Below, piece by piece: positions 1 through 7,761 of a stretch of 36,578 bases of DNA. The stretch covers positions 1 to 36,578 of the forward strand of contig JBKQNY010000140.1 of the NCBI GenBank assembly GCA_052145775.1. Direction: 5' to 3'. Position numbers and translations under genes: made by a program. The notes beneath the pieces are model-generated. The model was given only the letters and a program-made list of their open reading frames with translations. It searched no databases and had not been told where the DNA came from. This stretch comes from CAVYPR01 sp052145775. Its GTDB lineage: Bacteria; Actinomycetota; Acidimicrobiia; Acidimicrobiales; RAAP-2. The stretch's first letter is position 1; each line of letters opens with the position of its first letter.

Positions 1-268
1 CCCCCCGCAGCTCACGTCCCTCACTTCGCCGGGGTCGACGATGCCCTCGTCAGCCCTTCAGCCGGGGCGACGTGCCAGTCCCCTCTCCTGCACTCGGCGC
101 ATCCCCGCTCACCCAGCTCGCTGTCCGTGGTCGACGTGCCGGCTCAGTTCCCATTGGATCCGTGTGGGACCCCACGGGCGGACCACCGACGTCGACAGGC
201 ACCGACCCGCCTTCTGTGCTACGACGGACAGATGGGCACCGGTTCGATCCCCGCTCGGTAGGTCCAGC

Positions 269-1375
269 ATGAGCCGTCCGCAACGTGGTGGTGGTGGCAG
301 ACTGCGCGTGTTCCAGGTCGCCAGCGGCAACGTCGGGTCGGAGATGATCAGGCGGATCCAGCACCACCCCGATCTGGAGTTCGTTGGTCTTCACTGCTAC
401 ACGCCCGACAAAGTCGGCCAGGACGCAGGCGAGCTCGCAGGAATCGGCCCAATCGGCGTTCGCGCCACCGGCGGCATTGACGAGATCATCGGCGCCAATC
501 CGGATTGCGTGACGTTCCATGGGGTCTTCCCCGACTTGGAGCTCTACGAGCGGGTCCTGGAATCCGGCATCAACATCGTGACGACGGCGGACTGGATCAC
601 CGGCCACCACCGTGACACCAATCACACGCATCCCTCGGGTCGCAAGGAATCGGAGGTCTTGGAGGCTGCGTGTCAGCGTGGGACATCGACCTTCTACGGG
701 ACGGGGATGAATCCGGGGCTTGCCCAGATTCTCACCATCGTCCATTCCGCTGACGTCACCGAAGTCGAACATGTTCTCTGCAAGGAGTCGGTGGACGTCT
801 CGTGCCACCATTCGGTCGAAACCTGGGAGAAAGTCGGCTTCGGGCGCTCGGTCAACGATCCCATGCTTCCCTCCATGCTCGAGAAGTACACCCGGGTCTT
901 CGAAGACGGGGTGCGACTGATCGCCGACTGCATGCGCCTCGAGCTTGACGCGGTCCGATTCGAATTCGAGTTGGCCGCGTGCACCAAGGACGTCGACCTC
1001 GGCTGGTACCGACTGCCGAGGGGATCGCTCGGCGGTTGCTACCTCAAGTACGTGGGCACCGTCGCCAACGTCCCGAAGATCGAGATACACCTCGAGTGGC
1101 AAATGACGCCTCACACCGATCCTCACTGGGACATCCAGGGGTGCTACATCTCGCAGATCGACGGAGATCCGTGCATCTATAGCAAGCACATGATCTTTCC
1201 AAAGCCAGGTACGGATTTTTCGACGCCGGAGGCGTTTGCCTCGGTGGGGATGACCGTCACCGGCATGCCCGCCCTCAACGCCATCCCTGCCGTCGTTGAC
1301 GCCTCCCCTGGCTGCGTGACCAGTGCCGATCTTCCCCTCTGGGCGTTCGCCGGCCGCTTTGCCGTCGACAAATGA
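269..1375 (+). CDS. DapB-like NAD(P)-dependent dehydrogenase (dihydrodipicolinate reductase / 2,4-diaminopentanoate dehydrogenase family)
   Basis: A 368-aa protein with an N-terminal Rossmann fold (FQVASGNVGSEMIRRI, about residues 15-30, a GxxG-type dinucleotide loop). It carries the family-typical HPDLEFVGLHCYTPDKVGQD stretch that follows the loop. The C-terminal half matches the DapB-C-like domain of actinobacterial 'dihydrodipicolinate reductase' homologues that are not lysine-pathway enzymes. I chose ATG 269 because the open frame upstream to position 41 is Arg/Pro-rich without family character, and the Rossmann motif begins about 12 residues after this Met. The stop overlaps the start of the Rieske gene (ATGA at 1372-1375), so the two are probably translationally coupled. 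In actinobacteria such pairs often sit in steroid or aromatic catabolism regions; the substrate here is unknown. The first 268 bases of the window hold no gene I can support. Confidence 0.8.
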   Translation: MSRPQRGGGGRLRVFQVASGNVGSEMIRRIQHHPDLEFVGLHCYTPDKVGQDAGELAGIGPIGVRATGGIDEIIGANPDCVTFHGVFPDLELYERVLESGINIVTTADWITGHHRDTNHTHPSGRKESEVLEAACQRGTSTFYGTGMNPGLAQILTIVHSADVTEVEHVLCKESVDVSCHHSVETWEKVGFGRSVNDPMLPSMLEKYTRVFEDGVRLIADCMRLELDAVRFEFELAACTKDVDLGWYRLPRGSLGGCYLKYVGTVANVPKIEIHLEWQMTPHTDPHWDIQGCYISQIDGDPCIYSKHMIFPKPGTDFSTPEAFASVGMTVTGMPALNAIPAVVDASPGCVTSADLPLWAFAGRFAVDK

Positions 1376-2325
1376 GCCCGCGCTACCCGTTTCCGTCTTC
1401 ACCCAACGGGTGGTTCTCCATCGGATCCGCGGAGGATCTTGCTCCAGGGGATCTGAAGCCGTTGCGGTACTTGGACCGCGATCTGGTGGCTTACCGAGGC
1501 GACGACGGTGCGGCGCGGGTCTTCGATGCGCACTGCCCGCACCTGGGGGCTCATCTCGGATTCGGGGGCCGGGTCTGCGGCGACGGGATCGTCTGTCCAT
1601 TTCACGGCTGGCGGTTCGGCGCGAACGGCCAAGTCGTTGAGGTCCCAGGGCTTGACCGACCTCCGAACGCAACTGCCCGAGCGTGGGAGGTGCGCGAACG
1701 AAACGGGCGGCTATTCGTCTGGTACCACTCGGCCGGCGATCCGCCGAGCTACGACGTCATCGCCTACCGGTCCGACGAGGAGGAGTGGACGCCGTGGAGG
1801 TCCAACACCTATCGGGTGCGGGTCCACGTGCAGGACCTGACGGAGAACATCATCGACAGGTCCCACTTCTCCTCCGTTCACGACATGGGGCAGCCAGAGA
1901 ACATGAAGTTCGACGTGGCCTTCTGCGGTCCATCGATGGTCGTGGAACAGAGCTTGAAGGTGACTGCTGTCTCCGACGTCGGCTATGAAGTGGACACCAA
2001 GACCACGGTCTGGGGACCAGGCATCGTCGCCGTCGAGGTGAACCAGCATCCGATCGAGATGCTCACCTACATCACCCAGACCCCTGTGGACGACGAGATC
2101 ACCGAGGTCGGCCTCAACTTCTCCATGAAGCGCCTCCCTGACGCCAGCGCCACCGAGTCGATCTCCAAGCTCAACGATGAGATCACGAACGTCCAGTTCG
2201 CCCAGGACGTGCCGATCTGGGAGAACAAGATCTACCGCGACCGCCCGATCGTCACGAAGGTTGACGGGCCCATCCCCCAGTACCGTCGATGGTTCCGCCA
2301 GTTCTACACGGCTGACGGTCGTTGA
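1372..2325 (+). CDS. Rieske [2Fe-2S] non-heme iron oxygenase, KshA-like
   Basis: A 317-aa oxygenase component. The Rieske cluster ligands are C55-x-H57 and C75-x2-H78 (CPH ... CPFHGWRF). The mononuclear iron site is visible further on in HVQDLTENIIDRSHFSSVHD, which carries the Asn/Asp-x-x-His-x4-His pattern of the catalytic domain. Overall order and spacing resemble the oxygenase of 3-ketosteroid 9-alpha-hydroxylase (KshA), although at 317 aa it is shorter than the roughly 380-aa KshA proteins. It would need a separate ferredoxin reductase, and none is in the window. It starts at ATG 1372 inside the stop of the preceding dehydrogenase, giving ATGA coupling. Steroid or related ring hydroxylation is inferred from family resemblance; the substrate is not shown by the sequence. 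Confidence 0.85.
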   Translation: MSPRYPFPSSPNGWFSIGSAEDLAPGDLKPLRYLDRDLVAYRGDDGAARVFDAHCPHLGAHLGFGGRVCGDGIVCPFHGWRFGANGQVVEVPGLDRPPNATARAWEVRERNGRLFVWYHSAGDPPSYDVIAYRSDEEEWTPWRSNTYRVRVHVQDLTENIIDRSHFSSVHDMGQPENMKFDVAFCGPSMVVEQSLKVTAVSDVGYEVDTKTTVWGPGIVAVEVNQHPIEMLTYITQTPVDDEITEVGLNFSMKRLPDASATESISKLNDEITNVQFAQDVPIWENKIYRDRPIVTKVDGPIPQYRRWFRQFYTADGR

Positions 2326-2590
2326 GGGGTTTGGGCGTCTCCCACTTGTCTCAGCGCGGCAATCGCTCGTCGTTCACGAGCCGAGGTGGATCTCCTGCAG
2401 GGGGGGCCTGTGCAGGAGGTCTCAGGTCCGGATGATCCGCTGGACCACCGAGTCAGCATTCGATATCTCTGCCGACCCGGACCTGCCCGCGAGCACAGCT
2501 GTGGCGCTAACATTCGCGGTCACAACGTGGGGTGCGCGCCGACAGGGACGGCACGGAACCCCAGACACCCAAAAGCAACGGAGCAAGAAA

Positions 2591-3259
2591 ATGACGACAC
2601 CGGGGAGCTACACGACCAATACGGAAGACATGCGGGCCGTACATGCGGCACTTCATTCGTCGCTCGGCGGCGTCGGCGCATTGGTGGCCGGGGCCGGGAG
2701 CGACCCCGCCAAGGTCGCGATCGTGGCCTCGTACTGCGAGAACGTGCTCGAATTCTTGCACGTTCACCACGAGGGGGAGGACGAGCTGATCTACCCCGTG
2801 CTCGAAGCACGCTGCCCTCAGCACGCCGAACTCCTCGTGCGCATCGACTCGCAACACACGCTCCTCGTTGAGCCGATGTCGGAGGCGAGGGATGCCGTAG
2901 CTGCGTGGCAGCAGGCTCCCACCTCGGCGTCAGCCGACGCGGTCGTGAATGCAATTTCCATTGTCGATGAGACGCTTCGCCCCCACCTCACTGAAGAAGA
3001 GCTCGAGGTTCTGCCTATTGCCTCGGCCTACATTGCGCCAGAAGAGTGGGGCCAGCTTCCGGGACACGCATTGCGTACGTTCGCCTGCGACAAACCGTGG
3101 CTCGCTCTGGGGCTCGTCCGCGAGGCCCTGCCCGAGGAGCATCAGGTGGAGATGCTCGCCAACATGCCGCCTCCGGTCCGGGATCTGTGGACCAATGAGT
3201 GGGAGCCGGCATTCACGGCTTTCATCGGCGAGATCCGGAGCATCCCCGGCTCATCCTGA
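2591..3259 (+). CDS. Hemerythrin-like (HHE domain) protein
   Basis: A 222-aa protein with a helical bundle carrying the hemerythrin-type ligand series: His near residue 19 (VHAALHSSLG), HVHHEGEDELIYPVLE near residues 57-72, DSQHTLLVEP near residues 85-95, and HLTEEELEVLP near residues 133-143. This pattern binds a di-iron centre and is used for O2, NO or redox sensing or storage. ATG 2591 is preceded by GGAGC about 7 nt upstream, whereas the longer open frame to 2177 overlaps the Rieske gene and is a shadow. It stands alone, 265 bp downstream of the Rieske gene, with no clear promoter seen. The C-terminal 80 residues (GHALRTFACDKPW onward) are typical of actinobacterial members. The exact role is unknown. 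Confidence 0.85.
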   Translation: MTTPGSYTTNTEDMRAVHAALHSSLGGVGALVAGAGSDPAKVAIVASYCENVLEFLHVHHEGEDELIYPVLEARCPQHAELLVRIDSQHTLLVEPMSEARDAVAAWQQAPTSASADAVVNAISIVDETLRPHLTEEELEVLPIASAYIAPEEWGQLPGHALRTFACDKPWLALGLVREALPEEHQVEMLANMPPPVRDLWTNEWEPAFTAFIGEIRSIPGSS

Positions 3260-4047
3260 ACACGATCCGAGAGTGAGGGGGACCTGCGTCTTGGGTCCTC
3301 GGCCCGGATTCGCGGCCCGAATGACAGCCGGCCCTCGACGACGCCCGATCGGCGGCCATGGGGAGCCACAGATTCTGCTCGAGCCTCGGGATTTGGCCAG
3401 CGACCACCTCGTCAGTCGCCCTCCAAAACGAAAGTGGCGGCCCGGTACCCGTAGATGCAAGCCTCGAGCCCGGCACATCGGGGCCTCGCCGGCGCCTGCG
3501 TCGTGATCAGGATGCGACACTGTGGTCGTCACGCTGGAGCCGACGTCACGACCACCTCGTTTGAGTTCGTTCCGTTCGGCTAGCCCCGACCGGTTGCCAG
3601 ACCGATTCGGGTGACGGATCAGTGAAGTCCATTGGTCAGGGTAATTCGCCCCTACCTCGCAGAGGGTAACCCCCGCATCATGGATTCATCGGGAGCGAAG
3701 GGCGGCTGGCCGATGAGGTCTGAATGGCTAAACGGAGATGCCAACATCAGCAATCGACCTGCGGTTTTTGCGGCCGCATCCTCCTGCCGGGGCAGGTCAG
3801 TGCCGGGCTCGCGGTCCATCGTGTCGGGCGAGACTCCCTCCGCCTTCTTCCAACGGCCTTCAGGCGGGATCGGGACCGACCACCGCAGAACGGCACGTGC
3901 GTTCTTTTCGGTCTTGCCAGAACGACGCGGCGCCGCGCCGAACATGCTCCTGCATCCAGGAGCGGGGCCGGCCCTGCTGCGTTGCCAGGGCACCGGCCTT
4001 CTCCAAGGTTCAACAGAACGCGGCGCCACACTCGTGGGCAGGGCGCA
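3260..4047. other. Intergenic stretch without a supported gene
   Basis: Open frames exist on both strands (for example 3632-4051 + and 3652-4029 -), but they have no recognisable motif, no good ribosome site and shadow-like Arg/Pro/Ser composition. The inverted repeat GGACC/GGTCC around 3282-3297, just after the hemerythrin gene, could be a weak terminator. Nothing else is supported. Confidence 0.4.
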
Positions 4048-5850
4048 GTGACCCTCCGCGACGACGACCCGGAACGGGCCTCGATCGCGGCCGAGCTGTC
4101 CGACCTACAACGAGCCATGCTGCGCCAGGAGCGTGTGCACGCCGAGGACATCTCGGCTGTTCACGCCAGTCATCGCACGGACGCTGTCAACCTCATCCAC
4201 TACCTTGCGCTGCGACAGACCGACGTGCGCTCCCTCCAACGCAAGTTGGGCGCTCGCGGGCTCTCCTCCTTGGGCCGTTGCGAACCGCACGTGTTGGCCA
4301 CGGTCCAGAGCGTCCGCGCCGCGCTCAGCGACAGCCCGCAGAGCGGAGTACCCGAACAGCTCAGCTTCGACGAGGGCCGCAGTGCACTCGACCGCAATAC
4401 CGATGCCCTCTTCGGTCCACGCCCAGCGGGGAGGGTGACGCGGATCATGGTGACGCTGCCGACGGAGGCGGCGGTGAACTACATGTTGGTGCGTCACCTT
4501 GTGACCTCGGGCATGGACATTGCTCGTATCAACGGGGCTCACGACGATCCGGCGATCTGGGAGCAGATGGCAGCCAACGTGCGCAAAGCTTCGACGGAGG
4601 TCGGCCGCCCCTGTCGGATCTCCATGGACCTGCCAGGTCCGAAACTGCGAACGGGACCACTGGTTGACGGACCGCTCGTCAGACACATCCAGCCGACCCG
4701 GGACCTACGGGGTGTGCCCGTCGTTCCCGCCTTCGTGGCGCTGGAGGCCGGATCTACGCGGAGTCCGGGGCCAGACGATTGCTTGCCGGTCGAGGCCAGC
4801 TGGCTCGCCCGACGTCAGGTTGGCGACATCATCGAGATGGCAGACACCCGCGGGTCCCGACGTGAGCTCCGGGTCATCGATGTGGCAGCGGAGAGGCTCG
4901 TGGCAGAGGTCTGGGACACGACCTACGTGGAGACCGGGCAGACGCTCAAATGCAAAGGGGACGAAACCGCTGTCGGTCCCCTGATGCCCGTCGCCCAGTT
5001 CCATCTGCTCCAGGTCGGCGATGTGCTGGTGCTGACCCGCGACCTCGCACCGGCCGTCCCGTGGCGCCACGGAGAGCCGGGCCAGGCCCGGATCGGCTGC
5101 ACGCTCGCGACTATCTTCGATGCGGCGCTGCCAGGTCAGAAAGTCATCCTGGACGACGGGAAATTGATCGGGGTGGTCGATACCGTCTCCGCCGACGAGA
5201 TCGCGGTCAGGATCAGCGACGCCTCGCCCCAAGGCTCACGGCTCCGGGCCGAGAAGGGCATCAACCTACCCGAGACCGAGATCCCGGTCGGCTCGATCTC
5301 GGACGCAGACCTTCCCTTGCTTCAGGTCGCAGCCACCCATGCCGACATGGTGGCATTGTCCTTTCTCCGCCATGAAAGCGACGTCGATGACGCCCACCGG
5401 TATCTCAGATCCCTTGGCGCTGATCACCTGGGCCTTATCCTCAAGATCGAGACCATGGCGGCCTTCGGCAGGCTGCCGGAGATCCTCCTCCATGCCATGC
5501 GGACGTCGCGGCTCGGGGTCATGATCGCCCGAGGTGACCTGGCTGTGGAAGCCGGCTACGAGCGCCTGGCCGAGATGCAGGAGGAGATCCTGTGGCTGTG
5601 TGAGGCGGCACACGTGCCAGTGATCTGGGCCACCGAGGTTCTCGACCGTCTGGCGCGTACCGGAAGACCTTCTCGAGCTGAAGTGACCGACGCGGCCATG
5701 TCGCAGCGGGCAGAGGCAGTCATGCTCAACAAGGGACCCCACATCGACACCGCCATCGAGGTGTTGGACGACATCCTGCGTCGCATGTCTGGCCATCAGC
5801 GAAAGAAGGCCGCGCTCCTGAGGCCGCTCAGAAGCTGGGAGGAGCGATGA
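4048..5850 (+). CDS. Pyruvate-kinase-like protein with helical N-terminal extension and no C-domain
   Basis: About 600 aa from GTG 4048. Residues 1-130 are a charged helical extension of unknown role. The pyruvate kinase barrel begins at about residue 131 (TRIMVTLPTE) and continues with GMDIARINGAHDD, MDLPGPKLRTG, a B-domain-like insert, GINLPETE, the active-site LILKIETM (Lys466), VMIARGDLAVE (from 492) and RPSRAEVTDAAMSQRAEAVMLNKGP. The region between KLRTG and the second barrel half is longer than in classical enzymes. The protein ends soon after the A-domain, so the allosteric C-domain is missing. The substrate could be PEP/ADP or a related phosphoenol; chemistry is inferred from the retained Lys and the metal-binding region. 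The frame is open back to 3724, but that part looks non-coding; GTG 4048 starts the conserved-looking helices. A strong hairpin follows directly. Confidence 0.75.
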   Translation: MTLRDDDPERASIAAELSDLQRAMLRQERVHAEDISAVHASHRTDAVNLIHYLALRQTDVRSLQRKLGARGLSSLGRCEPHVLATVQSVRAALSDSPQSGVPEQLSFDEGRSALDRNTDALFGPRPAGRVTRIMVTLPTEAAVNYMLVRHLVTSGMDIARINGAHDDPAIWEQMAANVRKASTEVGRPCRISMDLPGPKLRTGPLVDGPLVRHIQPTRDLRGVPVVPAFVALEAGSTRSPGPDDCLPVEASWLARRQVGDIIEMADTRGSRRELRVIDVAAERLVAEVWDTTYVETGQTLKCKGDETAVGPLMPVAQFHLLQVGDVLVLTRDLAPAVPWRHGEPGQARIGCTLATIFDAALPGQKVILDDGKLIGVVDTVSADEIAVRISDASPQGSRLRAEKGINLPETEIPVGSISDADLPLLQVAATHADMVALSFLRHESDVDDAHRYLRSLGADHLGLILKIETMAAFGRLPEILLHAMRTSRLGVMIARGDLAVEAGYERLAEMQEEILWLCEAAHVPVIWATEVLDRLARTGRPSRAEVTDAAMSQRAEAVMLNKGPHIDTAIEVLDDILRRMSGHQRKKAALLRPLRSWEER

Positions 5851-5853
5851 CCT

Positions 5854-5884
5854 CCGCCATCTCCGGCATGGCCGGGGATGGCGG
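5854..5884 (+). terminator. Strong hairpin after the pyruvate-kinase-like gene
   Basis: A 14-bp stem with one U-G pair (CCGCCATCTCCGGC / GCCGGGGATGGCGG) around an ATG loop, starting 4 nt after the stop codon. There is no T-run, as is common in high-GC actinobacteria. It lies between convergent genes and could act on either strand. Confidence 0.6.
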
Positions 5885-6035
5885 ATCAACCCGAACCCAG
5901 TAGCACTGGACCTCCGTGAGCTGTCGGTTCGAAGCCAGCACCGACCCCGTGGTCGATTGGACCAGAGCGGGTGCCTTCTCGGGCGGCGGCAGCCCTGAGC
6001 GCGGCAATTGGGGCATACACCCGTCGAGCACTGCG

Positions 6036-6554
6036 TTACGCGGGTCCACTTTGGAATGGCAGCTGATGGCCGGTCTCCAGAAGGGTCTTGAGCCCGCTCA
6101 GGATCTCGTTCCACCCGCCTCCGGCACCAGCCGACTCGCTCTCACCTCTCAGGACGGCAGCCCACATCGGTGCGCCGGAGACGTCGTGGGTGACGGTGAG
6201 CTTGGTCACGCCACCTCGAACCGGCTCGAGTTCGTACGTGAGTCGGGTGAAGGCCTCAGCGGCCATGTCCGGCGTCATGGTCATACGCCAGGTCTGGACC
6301 AATTTGCGGGGAGGATCGGCTTCGATCACCTCGCCATCACTGATGACATCGGGGCAGTTCAGCGCCTTCATGCCCTCGTTGGCGTAGGCACGGAAGTGAC
6401 CACCCGGCCTCAGGTCGTAGTCCACGAGAGGTGCATAGCCGTACTTCACCGTCCACTCGGGCTTGGTGATTGCCTCCCAGACGGCCTCCGGGCCGGCTTT
6501 GATGTACACGCGGTACATCTGGACCGTCTCAGTTCCCTGCGTGGCTGCGGTCAT
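6036..6554 (-). CDS. SRPBCC / AHSA1-family protein
   Basis: A 172-aa START/SRPBCC-fold protein. It shows the typical opening (YRVYIKAGPEAVWEAITKPEW, residues about 14-34), the GGHFRAYANEG hairpin, VIEADPPRKLVQTWRM, and the C-terminal helix GGWNEILSGLKTLLET. This fold makes a hydrophobic ligand cavity; the ligand is unknown. The start overlaps the stop of the ArsR-type regulator gene by 4 nt (ATGA), which is the classic ArsR-SRPBCC two-gene operon of actinobacteria. The regulator probably responds to the same ligand or stress. Their shared promoter is disrupted by the transposon just upstream, so expression may be altered. Confidence 0.85.
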   Translation of the reverse strand: MTAATQGTETVQMYRVYIKAGPEAVWEAITKPEWTVKYGYAPLVDYDLRPGGHFRAYANEGMKALNCPDVISDGEVIEADPPRKLVQTWRMTMTPDMAAEAFTRLTYELEPVRGGVTKLTVTHDVSGAPMWAAVLRGESESAGAGGGWNEILSGLKTLLETGHQLPFQSGPA

Positions 6555-6874
6555 GCCCCTGCCTCCAGTTCAGTCTTGAGCTCGGCAAGCGCCGAGACCT
6601 GCCGTTCCGTGTACTTGTCGATCCACCGGTCATGGATAAGGCGAATCGGGACAGGGTTCAAGTAATGCAACTTGACCCGGCCGTCACGGCGCGTGACGAC
6701 GAGGCCCGCCTCGTGGAGCTGGCGCAGGTGCTTCATGACCCCGAAACGCGTCATTTCGACCTCGGCCTCGAGCTCAGTCAGCGACCGGCCATCACGCTCG
6801 AAGAGCAGGTCGAGGAGAAACCGTCTCGTGGGGTCAGCAAGCGCCCTGAACACATGGTCGTCGTCGCCATCCAC
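6551..6874 (-). CDS. ArsR-family HTH transcriptional regulator
   Basis: A 107-aa winged-helix regulator. FRALADPTRRFLLDLLFERDG is the hallmark N-terminal helix. The recognition region is SLTELEAEVEMTRFGVMKHLRQLHEAGLV (about residues 31-59) and the wing is RRDGRVKLHYLNP. No metal-binding cysteines are seen, so it is not a metal sensor of the ELCVCDL type. It is first in an operon with the SRPBCC gene. Upstream sequence, once the transposon is removed, rebuilds a TTGACA/TATCAT promoter whose 18-bp spacer is nearly all a GTGACC-AAAA-GGTCAC palindrome, which suits autorepression by this protein. Confidence 0.9.
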   Translation of the reverse strand: MDGDDDHVFRALADPTRRFLLDLLFERDGRSLTELEAEVEMTRFGVMKHLRQLHEAGLVVTRRDGRVKLHYLNPVPIRLIHDRWIDKYTERQVSALAELKTELEAGA

Positions 6875-6882
6875 TAAGCACC

Positions 6883-6901
6883 ATGATATGTGACCAAAAG
6901 G
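6883..6901 (-). promoter_or_regulatory. Left half of disrupted arsR promoter/operator (-10 and half palindrome)
   Basis: On the minus strand the -10 is TATCAT (6883-6888), 8-9 bp before the arsR ATG at 6874. Next to it is the half operator GTGACC plus AAAA (6890-6899). The 8-bp target duplication CCAAAAGG (6894-6901) ends at the transposon tip. The -35 now lies 3 kb away at 9996-10001. Read without the element, the spacing -35 to -10 is 18 bp. Confidence 0.65.
6894..6901. repeat. Left target-site duplication of the transposon
   Basis: CCAAAAGG, repeated exactly and in the same direction at 9983-9990. These 8 bp form the centre of the pre-insertion palindrome GTGACCAAAAGGTCAC. Confidence 0.88.
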
Positions 6902-6926
6902 GGTAACTATCCCATCTCTGTATAAG
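6902..6926 (+). repeat. Left terminal inverted repeat
   Basis: 25 bp, 22 identical to the reverse complement of 9958-9982. The outer 12 (GGTAACTATCCC) and the inner 9 (CTGTATAAG) match perfectly; three of the four bases between differ. Confidence 0.85.
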
Positions 6927-6933
6927 CCGGGGT

Positions 6934-6949
6934 GTTACCCTTCGGTAAC
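6934..6949. repeat. Subterminal hairpin repeating the transposon tip
   Basis: GTTACC-CTTC-GGTAAC, a perfect 6-bp stem with tetraloop. Its arm GGTAAC is the same hexamer as the element tip, so it may be an extra transposase-binding site. Found only near the left end. Confidence 0.5.
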
Positions 6950-6983
6950 TTGGCAAGGTGAGGCGACCCTGTCCGCCCCGACG

Positions 6984-7023
6984 CGACTGCGCCCCTCCGG
7001 TCGGTGCTGGGGGGGCGCAGTCG
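6984..7023. repeat. Large hairpin inside the left end of the transposon
   Basis: A perfect 12-bp inverted repeat CGACTGCGCCCC / GGGGCGCAGTCG with a 16-base loop. It lies in the roughly 220 bp non-coding stretch between the left end and the first passenger gene, followed by several TGACCCCCCA-like repeats (7056-7067, 7094-7103, 7145-7154). It could insulate the passengers from outside transcription or be a DNA structure used in transposition. Confidence 0.55.
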
Positions 7024-7143
7024 AGAGCACGGTGGGATGCGCTCTCCATGCCACCGATACCCCCCCAGGTGCGTCCTCAAACGGCCCGGACGGTGACCCC
7101 CCAGGCGGTGATGAGCCCCCACCATTGGGTCAGGATGGCCCAC

Positions 7144-7737
7144 ATGACCCCCCAAGCGAGTTCTGGATCGCACTTGCCCGCACGTCTGCCGTCCTTGCCC
7201 CTGGATATACACGTCCACGTTGGCGCGAGCACTGGCGACGTTATCTTGGCAGGCTTCGTTGGTGGGGCAACCATCCTGATCGGCGTCATCGCAACGGAAA
7301 TGTTGGTCAGGTTCCGTGAGCGCCGGCGTCAGATCACCGAAGCGTTCACGGACCTCATGTTTGGCACGATGGAAGGCATCTTGGGCGATGAGTCCGCGCA
7401 AGAACGAGCCCAGGGCGAGCTGCTTATGCATGCGGCTCACGTCGGCCATCTCGCGAGATGGCCGTTGCGCAATGCCAAAGCCATTCGGGATGAGGTGGCC
7501 GCCATCCAGGTCCGTCAAATCATCGCAGTTGCGAGGAAATCCTCTGGCGGTCCCGATCTCAATCTCGCTGAGATTGTGGGACCCAACATCTCCGTCTTGG
7601 TCACTGGGACCAAAGGCACTCGGACAAAAGTCAACGAAGCTCTCGTTGCCGAGGGGTATCCAACCGTCGAACAGTGGGGCGACCCAGCAGCCTGGAGAAA
7701 GGGAACGACAGCGGGGGGCGGAAAGAAGCACGAATGA
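7144..7737 (+). CDS. Transposon passenger: single-TM membrane protein of unknown function
   Basis: About 197 aa from ATG 7144 (ATG 7135 is equally possible; the frame is open to 6958 but crosses the hairpin region). One clear membrane helix, VILAGFVGGATILIGVIAT (about residues 30-48), is followed by a basic stop-transfer FRERRRQ and a soluble cytoplasmic part rich in helices (ITEAFTDLMFGTMEGILGDES). The C-terminal tail is KGTTAGGGKKHE. I do not recognise a family. It lies inside the IS1595-type element and converges on the next passenger with a 24-bp gap. There is no obvious strong ribosome-binding site. Confidence 0.6.
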   Translation: MTPQASSGSHLPARLPSLPLDIHVHVGASTGDVILAGFVGGATILIGVIATEMLVRFRERRRQITEAFTDLMFGTMEGILGDESAQERAQGELLMHAAHVGHLARWPLRNAKAIRDEVAAIQVRQIIAVARKSSGGPDLNLAEIVGPNISVLVTGTKGTRTKVNEALVAEGYPTVEQWGDPAAWRKGTTAGGGKKHE

Positions 7738-7761
7738 GTCGGGCGGTACCCGGTGAGGGCG

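Noticed and set aside
41..268. N-terminal extension of the DapB-like protein from ATG 41
   Set aside because: Arg/Pro/Ser-rich, no motif, and the Rossmann fold starts right after ATG 269.
3652..4029. 125-aa ORF on the minus strand
   Set aside because: No family features and no ribosome site; parts read slightly protein-like but not enough to call.
3724..4047. Longer start (ATG 3724) for the pyruvate-kinase-like protein
   Set aside because: The added 108 residues look like translated non-coding DNA, very rich in Arg and Pro; GTG 4048 begins helical, gene-like sequence.
7056..7154. TGACCCCCCA-like repeats as replication iterons or CRISPR
   Set aside because: Only a few copies, uneven spacing and imperfect; no rep gene, no spacers and no cas genes in the window.
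6907..7731. 274-aa ORF antisense to the membrane passenger gene
   Set aside because: It runs over the terminal repeat and hairpins; the plus-strand frame has the membrane helix and sensible composition.
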